A stretch of DNA of 64,000 nucleotides, from positions 183,972-247,971 of the forward strand of contig NMRB01000764.1 of NCBI GenBank assembly GCA_002633025.1, given 5' to 3'. This document shows, in pieces, positions 32,711-42,839 of this stretch (its first letter is position 1; the number at the start of each line of letters is the position of its first letter). The position numbers and the translations under genes were made by a program. The notes beneath the pieces are model-generated. The model was not told the origin of the DNA. It made no database searches and saw only the letters and a list, made by a program, of their open reading frames with translations. This DNA comes from Notospermus geniculatus (lineage: Eukaryota > Nemertea > Pilidiophora > Heteronemertea > Lineidae).

Positions 32711-33780
32711 AGCTCACCGGGGTGAGCTATTACGATGGTGAAGCGTCCGTCGTCCGGCGTCGTCCGTCGTCGTCGTCGTCGTGTTCCGTTAGCAGGGCAC
32801 GTTTCGTAACCGCTGGGGCTATTGATCTGAAACTTGGTACATACATAGCCCTAGGTCAGATGACCCATGACACCAAGTTTCGGTCCGATTCGATTGTTGG
32901 CTTGGCCACCAGGTGGCCAAAACCAAAAACACAAAAAGTGCAATAACTCCTGAACTAATGACTGGATCATCTCCAAATTTTTATCATAGGTGTATCTAAT
33001 GAGGATACATGACATATGTAACGAGTTTTTGATTTGACCTACTTTTCAAGGTCACAGAGGTCAAAGTTCGACAAAAGTGACGAACCTGCCACAGTTTGTC
33101 ATTATTTCACCGAGCAACTTCATATCTTGCATAAACATGCATTGGAGGGGTACCTTAAAAAATACCAAGTTTCGGCCCGATTGGACATCCAATATGGCCG
33201 CCAGGTGGCGTAACCTGAAAATCAAGTAAGTGCTATTACTCAGGAACGGCTTGACGCAGAGTGCTCAAATTTGATATTTACCTCCATCTAGATGACCTTT
33301 ACATGCATGTCAAATTTCGGCCTGATTTGACTTCAAACATGGCCACCAGGTGGCGTAACCCAAAAATCATCAAAGTGCTGTAACTCAGGAACGCCTTAAC
33401 CCAAAGCGCTCCAATGTGCTATGTGGGCCCCTGCAGATGACCTTTATGACCATGTGAAGTTTCGGCCCGATCGGACATCCAATATGGCCGCCAGGTGGTG
33501 TAACCCGAAAATCATCAAAGTGCTGTAACTCAGGAACGACTTGACCCAAAGCACTCCAATGTGCTATGTGATCCCCTGCAGATGACCTTTATGTGCATGT
33601 GAAGTTCCGGCCCGATCGAACATACAATATGGCGCCAGGTGGCATAACCCAAAAATCATCAAAGTCCTACCTACCTGGGAGTGACTTGACCGAGATTGCT
33701 CATAACACTGATATGTACCTCCCTCTGTCATTAGACTATTATGTCCATCCAACCCGGTGAGCACATGGTCCATGGACCAT
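32711..33780 (+). repeat. AGCTCAC repeat family, copy 4, inserted in a BEL/Pao gag
   Basis: This 1070-bp copy runs from AGCTCACCGGGGTGAGCT to ATGGTCCATGGACCAT. It splits the gag coiled coil: ELRAKELEIE lies outside one end and EQEVAEMKK outside the other, and the joined frame is continuous if one A-rich duplication (about 5-6 bases; TTTTT on the plus strand on both sides) is kept. Four modules with CCAGGTGG cores occur at 33201, 33346, 33491 and 33635, i.e. 144-146 bp apart. It has no ORF of note. Confidence 0.85.
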
Positions 33781-33872
33781 TTTTTCAATCTCCAACTCCT
33801 TGGCCCTTAGCTCATCATATCGACGACAGTGCTGAACGGGTTGTGTTTATCAAACTATATCCAACCCCACTG

Positions 33873-34340
33873 TCAAATAAGTCGGACAGAAATGTCAGCA
33901 CCGTTCCTATAGGGGGATGAAGTGGATCCTCCCCATTCTCGCTGCAATATCGTTCCCACTTCTAGAGGGCTGACGGTAATGTGACTGAGTTCCTTGGCGC
34001 CAAGACTGCATGATGATTTGGTAACCCATGTTGGTAGCCCCTCCTTGTCGTATGCTTGTGAAACTGCAACGTCATTATCAAAACGATCCTTTAGCAACGT
34101 TCTTGCCATGCGATACCCTGATTAGGACGCCTTGTATCTTTTCCTGACAAGATACATGCCAAAAGCTGGAGCTTGCGATGAAGAGGGTGAATCACCGTCG
34201 GAGACCCCGGTAATCTCAGTAGCGATGGACTTCGAGGAAGCACTCGTGGGTGGTCGGCCAGAATCCAGGTAAATTAGACAAAAGTAGATTAGACAACGAT
34301 ATTTTAGACAAAGTAAATTAGACAATGGTAATTTAGACAA
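33873..34340 (-). pseudogene. Second BEL/Pao gag scrap joined to a Ser-rich segment
   Basis: The frame MARTLLKDRFDNDVAVSQAY repeats the MARKLLKDRFGNDFAVSQA block of the adjacent gag with changes and continues KEGLPTWVTKSSCSLGAKEL. Upstream, after a stop, is a Ser/Pro-rich frame (ITGVSDGDSPSSSQAPAFG). It is a separate, diverged gag copy. Confidence 0.5.
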
Positions 34341-34470
34341 TAGTCATTTTTGACAATGGTAAATTAGACAACAGTAATCTAGACAATAGTCATTTTAGAC
34401 AATGGTTAATTAGACAATGGTAAACTAGACATAAGGATAGGTAAATTAGACAAATATCTTTGACAATGTT
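34268..34470. repeat. Minisatellite of TAAATTAGACAATGG-like units
   Basis: About a dozen degenerate 14-18-base units containing TTAGACAA. They create the repetitive C-terminal tail of the minus-strand frame that ends at 34390, so that tail is not protein family sequence. Confidence 0.85.
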
Positions 34471-34474
34471 TCTG

Positions 34475-35444
34475 GCCTCCTCTTGACTACCTTCATCATT
34501 GAGAAACCGCCATTCTGCGACCCCGTGGGTTCGGATTGGAAAGACAGGTTTTAGTGTGATACTTACATTTGGCATTGGCCTGTACCAAGACAAATATTTG
34601 TCAATGCATTTTCGAATTCGTTCGAAATCTCTTCCAGCAAGAGGAGAAGAATGAGCAATGACATTGTGGATTCTTGAATATCTGAATGTTACCTCTTCTA
34701 ACCGTTCTGTAAACTGTTCTGTTTTGTCAATAATATCCTGATTAGGAGGGAGCCCCTGAACTTTGTTGTTGTCGGTCTTCATCAGATCTGCATTGACATC
34801 ATCCTTGATATAATCTTTGCAATGATTCCCAACAAATGAATTACTGTGGTATGGATTAACATCAATACCATGAGATCTCAAACATGGATCAAGACACCCT
34901 GTGACTTGACCGGATCCTACTTTCAGTTTTGATTGCCTTTTGAGGAGTGACAATGTGGCATCCTTTTCTTTTTTCTTTTGTTGAAGTTTGTCAAGTTGAG
35001 TTTTCTTCACTTGGATGTCAGCTAAGGAGAGTTGTTCATCATCCATGGCTTCTTTTGACTTCATCTATTCTACTCTGAAGAGAATCAACTTTCTTTTCTG
35101 CTTTCAAGATCTTTCAAACGCTCGCTACCTTTTTCCTTTGCCTTCTCAATGGCAATTTCACAGTAGATTTTGTGGCATTCAGCAACGAGTAGATCATGAT
35201 GTTTCTTGACCACCCCTAAAAGAATGTGAAGGTAAGGGATGCACACAGAGGAAGGTTCAAAATCCAAGATTGGCTCCTCAACTACATTAAAATAGTTTGG
35301 CTGTTGGGTTCTTGCACCACCTGTTTCGTTTACGTATGCATTATCATGGTGTTGTCGCATGTTCTCAAGGGTTTTCAGCGTGGATTTCTCCCTCTTCTTA
35401 AGTGGAAATTGCATGGTTTTCTTGTCTATGAGACACATATTCAA
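34475..35444 (-). pseudogene. Mobile-element family protein, N-terminal and central parts, copy A
   Basis: Two overlapping minus-strand frames read CIPYLHILLGVVKKHHDLLV and then a coiled-coil-like lysine/glutamine-rich segment (DIQVKKTQLDKLQQKKKEKD) and HGIDVNPYHSNSFVGNHCKD. The blocks P-Y-L-H-I-x-LG, then a helix, then Y-H-x-x-SFVGNH are in the order expected for the same unnamed family whose C-terminal EQGGESIHARFN block is at 27722. A frameshift near 35070-35085 separates the two parts. The end reads PMPNVSITLKP, where the family normally continues into the H-LEDH block; here it runs instead into unrelated sequence and a minisatellite. Confidence 0.5.
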
Positions 35445-35961
35445 GAAAAGGTAGCTGCATCTGCGGAAAGACCAAGCATTATGCTAATGAAGGCAATATC
35501 GCCCGGGAGAAACAGACTGAACTGATGATCATCCCAGGCATAGCCATCGAGAGTATCTATTGTGTCATTAACATATTATAAAACACTAAGATTATAATAA
35601 GAATCAGGAGCAGAAAAGATACATGTAGCAAATACCACAGTATTTTCTGGGGGAGTTTGAATTGGCAATATTCATGATCTGGAAACACATTTTCATAGTG
35701 TCGCCTCCTTTGTCACCCAGGATCTTTATTCAAATTTCTTCCTCCGGAATAATGCCATTCTGAAAAATACACAATAGACTCAACTACCAAATTCTAATTT
35801 AACTTTTATTTCTCAACTATAACTTGAAAACCAATTCGAAACAGTTCAACAAACTCCAAAAATATATCATTCTGGGGTACTACCCAACTGGTCTCCCCCT
35901 CCCCTTTTTTCCCCGAGGGGAAAAAAAACACACCACCAAGTCAACTTCTATGCTTCCCCGT

Positions 35962-36402
35962 TTAGCTCTGCAACACAGCCTCTCCAAACTTTCCCGACTC
36001 AGTAATCGTCCTGTTGTAATACTTAGCAAAAGTGGACCCATTGGACCACCCTGCAGTCCTCGTAATTGTTCCCAAGGGCAACTTGTTCTGGAAAGCTTTA
36101 CTTGTGGAGGCTGCCCTAGTGGAGTGCGGGCTGAAGATGTTCGTGTCCACTCCTGCAACCTGTAAAGTCTCTTTTGTCCATCTGGACACTGTATCCCTAC
36201 TCACTGCTCTGTAGGGTTTTTGACAGGTAATCAAAAACTTACCGTCTTCTTGCAGTTGTTGTAAATGCTGTAAAATAAATGCATGCAAATTTCTGACAAT
36301 TACAACTGGCGCTTGTTTGAGAACAATTCCGGCTTCTGACTGATGGTGTGTGTCATCTGAAAAACGAAAGTTTGCCATTTTGGCCTCTAAAGAGTCGCTC
36401 AT
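35962..36402 (-). pseudogene. Tyrosine recombinase C-terminal domain (DIRS/Ngaro type)
   Basis: The frame contains KPYRAVSRDTVSRWTKETLQ, then FSPHSTRAASTSKAFQNKLP and TAGWSNGSTFAKYYNRTI. H-x-x-R (HSTR), the W of AGW and the nucleophile-position tyrosine in FAKYYNR are in register with tyrosine recombinases. The N-terminal half with the first catalytic arginine is missing, so this is a fragment. Such recombinases occur in DIRS-like retroelements and Cryptons; by eye it is closest to DIRS/Ngaro. Confidence 0.7.
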
Positions 36403-36544
36403 GATACTGTCACGTAACTTTCGCTGTTGAATGATACCAGCCTCTTCATCTCCAAATTTTCTGCCAATTCAACATGGATGCCTCCAAATAGTGTCTGGAA
36501 TTCCCCTAACTCTACAACTTCATGGTTGATATTTAGCTTTTCCG

Positions 36545-36840
36545 CTATGATACAGCCAAGTTGAAGGGTAGCAGCACGTACATTAAAGAACTAACTACAT
36601 TTTGGTTATTGGTTTGTACCACATACTTGTACGAGTGGCCCTCTACATTTGCACAAAAGTGGGCCATTGTTTTATCATATACTGCATAAGTGGTGCATGC
36701 TGACTTTGTACTTTGTGCATATTCAGGATCTCTGACTTTATAAAGTATGATGTGCAGTGCAAACTTGATTAAAACTATTTCCATGCCTGCTTTTGGAGAC
36801 ACCACTTCTTGACATAAATTTACACAAGTTTGGCACTTTG
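36545..36840 (-). CDS. Candidate conserved exon, unrecognised
   Basis: The minus-strand frame opens upstream of 36805 with KCQTCVNLCQEVVSPKAGME, then EIVLIKFALHIILYKVRDPE and HFCANVEGHSYKYVVQ. A C-x2-C pair and alternation of hydrophobic helices and charged turns look coding, and it lies beside other mobile-element fragments. There is no clear ATG or splice pair, and no family is assigned. Confidence 0.3.
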
Positions 36841-36849
36841 GTATACCCT

Positions 36850-38220
36850 TAATTAATCACATTGAATGTCTCTGAATACATAGGTGTAACTTCTTGATCT
36901 AGATGAAACTTCTGAGTCTATGGTGGTGGCGGCGGTTCAATCTGCAACGATTACATATAAAGAATATGAAATAGAAATCGGGTTTCTAAGGTGAAAGACA
37001 TTGCTTCCTACCAGAATCGAACCCACGGACCCTCGCATATAAAAGTACATATAAAAGTACAAAATCTATACCTACAAATAGTGGCCTAACATGAGAAATG
37101 AGAAATACGATGATAAATCGACTATACAATGAATACTTAAAGAGCTGGGGCTTCTAGGGGTCAAACACTGCAAAAATCTATAACTTGCTTGTTATTACAT
37201 CGGATGGTATCTGATTTCTTCAATTTCTTCAATGTATATAAAAGTGGGGAGAAGACGAGACGCAAATCCTGCTCTCCCACTTCTCTAAAACTGAACTATC
37301 CTTTTCTCCAAATAACTGGGAGGATGTAATCAAAGATATATGCAAAGAATTTGCTGACGGGAAGGCAGCAGGATGCTGAGCTGACACTTGAAAGTGATAC
37401 GATATAGACAGTAAGAAACATAAAAAATACCATGCTAAGCACTTTTAACTTGATTTAGAGAACCAAATGAATGAGCAAATGACAATAGTCCCTTCATATT
37501 TCATATTCCAAAAAATACACACTTTTAACTTGACTCATAGGCCTATATTTCTAAGAATGAACCCAAACTGATTTGTCCGTAACAGGTCATTTCTACTCTG
37601 CGTGTGCAAATGAGCAAATTTTGTTTTCATCATCGATTTCGATTAAAAGAAATCGATAGACGTGATGACTTTCACCTTAGAAACCTGTTTCTTATTTCAT
37701 ATCGATTTCGATAATGAAGTGATCATCGCAAATGATGAGAACGCTTACAGTGGGATCACTGGTAAGTGACGGATCCTCAATTGGAATGGCTTCTATGATT
37801 TCTTTCAGGGCTTAGTTTTTTGAAGACGAGGCGATGTTGAGTACCATTGTCCAAATTTAGAAATGTACCACTTCCAGTGAAAAGGGGCTGTTCATTTTCA
37901 TTTGAGACCAAGATTTGTGATCCTTGGGAAAACTAGAAAAGCTATGAATTTGAAAGTTGCAGGGATGATTCTATGGTGAAAATGATCAATATTGGATCAA
38001 TTGTCAAGTCAATCATAAGTCATTATCTAGAACAAAAGGCTAATCAATGTGATGAGGCCCCGCAAAAATGCCATAAAGTCTAAATGTTACTTCAGAAATG
38101 GGTTGTGCTGCTCATTAGAGGTCCTGATCATGCAAGATTTTTCATCATAATTAACAAGAACACCCCNACGGGATACTTTAAGGGGTATTGGGTTAATATT
38201 CAGCCTTTTCCTTAATTACA
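36850..38220. other. Noncoding stretch with a B-box-like word and an inverted pair
   Basis: On the minus strand GGGTTCGATTCTGG (about 37012-37025) resembles a tRNA B box, but no A box lies at the right distance. TTTCTAAGGTGAAAG at about 36985 recurs inverted near 37668-37682 together with ATATGAAATA-type flanks, suggesting a degenerate ~0.7 kb inverted-repeat element. No gene. Confidence 0.35.
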
Positions 38221-38229
38221 TGTAGGAAC

Positions 38230-39000
38230 AACATTAGGAGCTCCAAAAGTATCTTGTTGGCATACCATGTACAAATTCTGCCTTGTTCCGTTCCGCAAAG
38301 TACAGATTTCAATATGTAATCTGTAGTTTGCGGAACGGAACGGAACAACCTTCTCTAGCTTTCACTGGTTTGTATATATACATACATGTAGGTCCCTTCG
38401 ATAATGTCATGTCTGCTTGAAAAAGTCTTCCCAACCGCAGTCTACTCGTGGCTTGGGACCCAAATTGCCATCCACCAGGAGGAGGGATAGGCCTACAATG
38501 CCGTGCAGAAGCCTGGGGTCACATAGATGTAAATTTAGATTATACATGTACGTTAGAGGAATTGCTTTCGCGGTTTAAATAATGGATTGTAGGCCTAGGT
38601 TTGGCCTCTGCGGGCTCCAGGGCAACATTCACTAAGCCTTGGAACACTAATGACAGGGGCCTGCGGTAGCACAAATTTTGGCGGCAGGGTTCCAAGACTT
38701 CCTTTGTCTATGCACATGTACAAATAACTCGCCCAGAAATTGACAATGCATCAGCCAAGACATGCTAGTACATAAAATGTATAAAGTCCATTATATAATA
38801 ACTTAAATAAGGAACTCCAAAAGTATCTTGTGGGCATACCACGTACAAATTTTGCCTTGTTCCGTTCCGTTCCGCAAAGTACAGATTTCCATATGTAATC
38901 TGTAGTTTGCGGAACGGAACGGAACAACCTCGTCCCGAGTGCCATGATTCCTTTGTTCCGTTCCGTTTCGTTCCGTTCCGTTCCGCAAAGTACAAATAGC
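38230..39000. repeat. Two copies of a hairpin bounded by TTCCG pentamers
   Basis: At 38230-38355 and 38805-38930, CTTGTTCCGTTCCG(TTCCG)CAAAGTACAGATT pairs with AATCTGTAGTTTGCGGAACGGAACGGAACAA around a ~10-base loop. Copy number of the GTTCC unit differs between arms and copies. A further TTCCG array (38952-38990) ends in the same CAAAGTACA. The units in between are ~570 bp apart. Confidence 0.8.
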
Positions 39001-39029
39001 CAAAATAACCTCCTAAGCCCCCATCTGCA

Positions 39030-39535
39030 AACACGGACGACGACGGACGACGCAGGACGCAGGCCGAAACTTCACATGCACATAAAGGTCATCTACACGA
39101 GGCCACATAGCACATTGGAGCGCTTTGGGTTAAGGCGTTCCTGAGTCACAGCACTTTGATGATTTTTGGGTTACGCCACCTGGTGGCCACGCTTGAAGTC
39201 AAATCAGGCTGAAATTTGACGTGCATGTAAAGGTCATCTAGAGGAAGGTAAATATCAAATTTGAGCACTCTGTGTCAAGCCGTTCCCGAGTAATAGCACT
39301 TATTTGATTTTCAGGTTACGCCACCTGGCGGCCATACTGGATGTCCAATCGGGCCGAAACTTGGTATTTTTAAAGGTACCCCTCCAATGCATGTCTACGC
39401 AAGATATGAAGTCGCTCGGTGAAATAATGACAAACTGTGGCAGGTTTGTCACTTCTGTCGAACTCTGACCTCTGTGACCTTGAAAAGTAGGTCAAATCAA
39501 AAACCCGTTATATATGTTATGTATCCTTATTAGCT
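39030..39535 (-). repeat. AGCTCAC repeat family, partial copy 5, cut by an assembly gap
   Basis: Three modules with CCACCTGGTGGCC / CCACCTGGCGGCC cores run into 13 N at 39536-39548. The palindromic ends are absent. The DNA right after the gap (39549-39640) is nearly identical to 25895-25986, so the join is uncertain. Confidence 0.75.
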
Positions 39536-40082
39536 NNNNNNNNNNNNNCCCTCCTTCTACAGTCTGTGGTCTTAAGAAGATGACATCCTGAAGCAATGCT
39601 CTGTGTGTCGCAACACCTCTGCCCTTAAAAGATTGGCAATATCTTCAAGTACATGGACAGGCTGATGTATATCCTTCAGTTAATGGCTACAGTTTTCAAC
39701 AATGTGGTCTATACTCACGAAATATATGAGGTGGATGTCTTCTTTTGAGGTGTCGAACAAGTTTTTCATTCTTTTGATTTTGGAGACCTTGATTGGGCTT
39801 CTGAAAATGCAAGATATTGAAATATTTAGACTGGTAATTTTGTGGCGAGTATCATACTGGGTTGTGGATGTGTATGCAGCCTGAAGCAGTTTTGCTTTTA
39901 TGTAGTATAATTAATTTGAATGAATCTGCAAGTCATTTATAGGATCACTTAAAGAATGGAAAGGTTGAAGCTATCTTTTTTCTTTGGCACTTTTGAAGAA
40001 GTCATGTTGTTTCTTTGAGAAGCTTACAACTGTCCTGTCTGAAAGGTCGTTTCAAAATAATCAGCATAAGTGCTCGACTGTT

Positions 40083-40301
40083 TTACTGGTGACAGGGAAT
40101 GTAGGAATCCGGAGCTCCGGATGGTGCTGCTTCATTATAAAATGTACTTGTTCCAACTCGGAACGAATTCCCCCAAGCTCTTCTTTGCAGGCTGTTAAAT
40201 CTGGCGTGGATGGATTCGCCACCCTGCTCATTCATGAGGCCGAGGCCATATTTCCATGCTCTGATCCAGTCTGTTACATTTTCGTCTTCCTGCTGGCCCC
40301 G
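40083..40301 (-). pseudogene. Mobile-element family protein C-terminal part, copy B, fused to a gag scrap
   Basis: The frame TDWIRAWKYGLGLMNEQGGE then SIHARFNSLQRRAWG is a close match to 27722-27940. Immediately N-terminal is ARGQQEDENV, which is the continuation of the Ty3/gypsy gag at 41253-41546 once the 942-bp element between is removed. So a gag fragment and this family became joined before the element inserted. Confidence 0.6.
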
Positions 40302-40310
40302 GGCATGGAA

Positions 40311-41252
40311 GGCCATATCGATTTAGCGGAACCTGCGGAAACTGCGGAAACTAACGGAAACTGGTCTGGAGGCGTGCATCTTAAACTATGGGGGCGCCAA
40401 AGAGAAAAATATTGGTCTATTGAGAATATAAAATGTCAATTTAGTTGAAAACTAACGATAACTGGTCATCAGACGTGCATCTTAAACTACATGGCACGCC
40501 AGTGAGAAAAATATTGATCTCTTCAGAATAAAATATGAAAAATATACAAAGGGGCTGGAGGAAGAACGCTCCCATGTCCAAAGTGTGCATATTTCAGAAA
40601 GTATTGCTCCGATTTGGATAAAATTCGCAGTGGTGATACTTGACAGCAAAAGATCAACAGTCACCATGCAGGGAGAACAAAAAACCTAATTATCTAAAAC
40701 AATGCTTTTTTGAACCTCAACAAAAGTAGGGAAATAACTGGTTTTTTTTGCTCAGAATCGGCATAGGTATTCAGTCATTGTTTCTCATTAACTTTCCAGT
40801 TGAAATCTTCACTTATTTTCACACAATCACAATAAAACAATGATGTTTACTTCAACTTCTAATGGGTGTACTCAACAGCAGGAATGACAACAACAAAACC
40901 ACTTCGCACCATGCAGACCTACCACCATGTCATGGTTGGCTGATCTGCTGATTGCAAGTTCAGGTCAACATTGTATTACATTGTATTACCATATAACTGC
41001 ATCAAGGCGATGATGCAATACATTCACTGACTAGTCAAGCAGGGTAGGCCTTCGACATTATACAGTGTAGTGTATGTGTAAGCTTACGGTGTATTTNCTG
41101 TCACACTCCAGTTTATCTATCTCCACCTGCTCCCCTTATTCAAACAGCAGCATGACTAGTTTTATGTATGAAAACTGGTACATTTATGATTTACTAGGCC
41201 AGTTTCCGTAGTTTCCGTTAGTTTCCGTAGGTTCCGTTAAATCGACATGGCC
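40311..41252. mobile_element. 942-bp inverted-repeat element with perfect 9-bp TSD
   Basis: Ends GGCCATATCGATTTAGCGGA and, inverted, GGCCATGTCGATTTAACGGA, followed in both arms by tandem CGGAAACT octamers (three per arm). The 9-mer GGCATGGAA flanks it at 40302-40310 and 41253-41261. A ~100-bp tandem duplication lies inside (40351-40450 and 40451-40550, sharing GTGCATCTTAAACTA and GAGAAAAATATTG). It interrupts a gag reading frame, which becomes continuous on excision with one TSD. No transposase. TSD size fits MULE-like elements. Confidence 0.9.
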
Positions 41253-41546
41253 GGCATGGAAGGCGGCACTGAGCAATGCCACAGTCTCAGGGGGAGCGAA
41301 ATTTGCACGCAAGATCTCCACCAGCCGGTCATAATTTTGTCGGTCTGCCTCCGGGTAGCAGAGAACCTCCTCTCGTGCCGCCCCACCCAAGTGGTCCACC
41401 AGAGCCCGCGTTTTCTGATTGGGAGTGTGTCCGAGCTGCCTAGAGTACACGTCAACCTCCACTAGCCACTCCGTAAGAGTGGGATCTCCCGCCTTCTTCG
41501 GGGCCCCCAGAAACTTAGACAAACTTACACTGGGGGTGTGCCTCAT
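41253..41546 (-). pseudogene. Ty3/gypsy-type gag fragment
   Basis: The frame LTEWLVEVDVYSRQLGHTPN, then ALVDHLGGAAREEVLCYPEA and RLVEILRANFAPPETVALLS is the capsid-like region found in Ty3/gypsy gags (W-x-x-E-V...L-x-HL-G-x-A-x-xEV). It ends at the TSD of the 942-bp element and resumes beyond it at 40301. There is no zinc knuckle or pol. Confidence 0.7.
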
Positions 41547-41549
41547 GCA

Positions 41550-42235
41550 GTTGGAGGTTCCCCAGTGCCGTAGCCAGCGCCTCCAACACTTCCATTACTT
41601 CCTCCAGAATCTATATGCTGTCCCACACAGCATCTATACCACAGTTATTAAACCATCCTTCTTGTGTGGGATAGAAAAAAGTGTCTTCTTCATCTCTTGA
41701 AAGAAAGGCCCTGCTTTGCTGTTGGCGTACAACAGCCTTGCAGTGAAAGGTGCGTAAAAAGTGGCTCCATTTGTGAAAGCAAGGGGTAGCGAGGATTTGA
41801 CTGCTGCCTCCACTAGATTGTAGCCTGTTGTCCTCCAAGGCGTTCGGCAGTATGCTGAGCCCGTACTTCATTGCAGTGTTTCAGCATGTCCACGTGAAGT
41901 GCAAACATAATGCAGTGACAAGGCCGGGACTAACACTTGTTTCCTAACATTTCTAACCACGCATCCTTTATCCTGTTTTTCAAATAGTTTTACTGAAAGC
42001 AACGCCTTACCACTTCTCTTTTGCTGTGCTTTTTCTTTCTCCACTTTGCCATCATTCTGCGAAAACTGCCACTAGATCTGTTATTTTCTGGTGCAGTCTT
42101 TCCTTCTTCCCCTAGTCTTAACCGTTCTCTTTCTACTTTTACGTGCTGGTCAAAGACTGAATTGTCAAGTTGTCAATTCAGTCTTTAACCAGGGAACTGT
42201 TCCCTAGCTGTTGTCATTGCTAAGACAGATAACTT
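41550..42235. other. Noncoding stretch with a perfect hairpin
   Basis: AAAGACTGAATTG and its exact complement CAATTCAGTCTTT flank a short loop at about 42154-42187. No supported gene. Confidence 0.5.
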
Positions 42236-42570
42236 CAGGTCTAACTCATGGCATGCCTCCTCCTGTAAGTCGTGATGTTTTTTGACGACGCCAAGGAGAA
42301 TGTGGAGGTAAGATGGGCGTTTGTCCACATTGAGTTAGAGAGGGTACCAAATTTTGATGGCGCGGTTCAATTTGCCAGTTGCAGTGCGAACAAGAGCTGA
42401 CGTGGTCAATACATCGATCCCTCGATGTAATTCCACGATGACTTTAAGCTTCCACTTTCTTCTGGGCATGTATTTGTCGAGTACTAGAACTACGACGCCA
42501 ATCTCCAAGGAATGTGAGATGAGTAGTGCATGCACTAACCTTGACCATCTAATTGAAGCATGCCTCTTTA
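42236..42570 (-). pseudogene. BEL/Pao integrase C-terminus adjoining a family-protein N-terminus
   Basis: Upstream (42335-42500) the frame VVLVLDKYMPRRKWKLKVIV ... RTATGKLNRAIKIWYPL matches the C-terminal domain after BEL/Pao integrases (G-D-VVLV-x-D...PR-x-KW-x-x-x-V-x-E-L). Directly downstream, another frame reads SYLHILLGVVKKHHDLQ, a second copy of the N-terminal block of the unnamed family at 35444. The junction means two unrelated elements are fused at about 42335. Confidence 0.6.
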
Positions 42571-42839
42571 AAAAAAATTGATATTTGCCTCGGCTGTTGG
42601 GCACTCGCACTGCCAACCATGAACCTGGGGTACGATTCTTCTGAAGGGACCTGACCTGATCATCGTTAGGAGTACTCGGATAAAAAGAAGCAAAAAAATA
42701 TAATTTTGGAGAGTCGGCGATATCCACCAATACGGAGAAATGTGCACGCAGCTTAGCAACAACGAACCGATATCATAAAGATACAATGTACTATGCAGTT
42801 ATGTCAGGCATGATCCCTAACTGCCTGCGGGCTTGAGGT

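Noticed and set aside
34268-34470. CRISPR-like array of short repeats
   Set aside because: Units are degenerate, contiguous and without spacers; the genome is eukaryotic.
37005-37030. tRNA gene or tRNA-derived SINE (B-box-like word)
   Set aside because: No A box or cloverleaf could be formed upstream.
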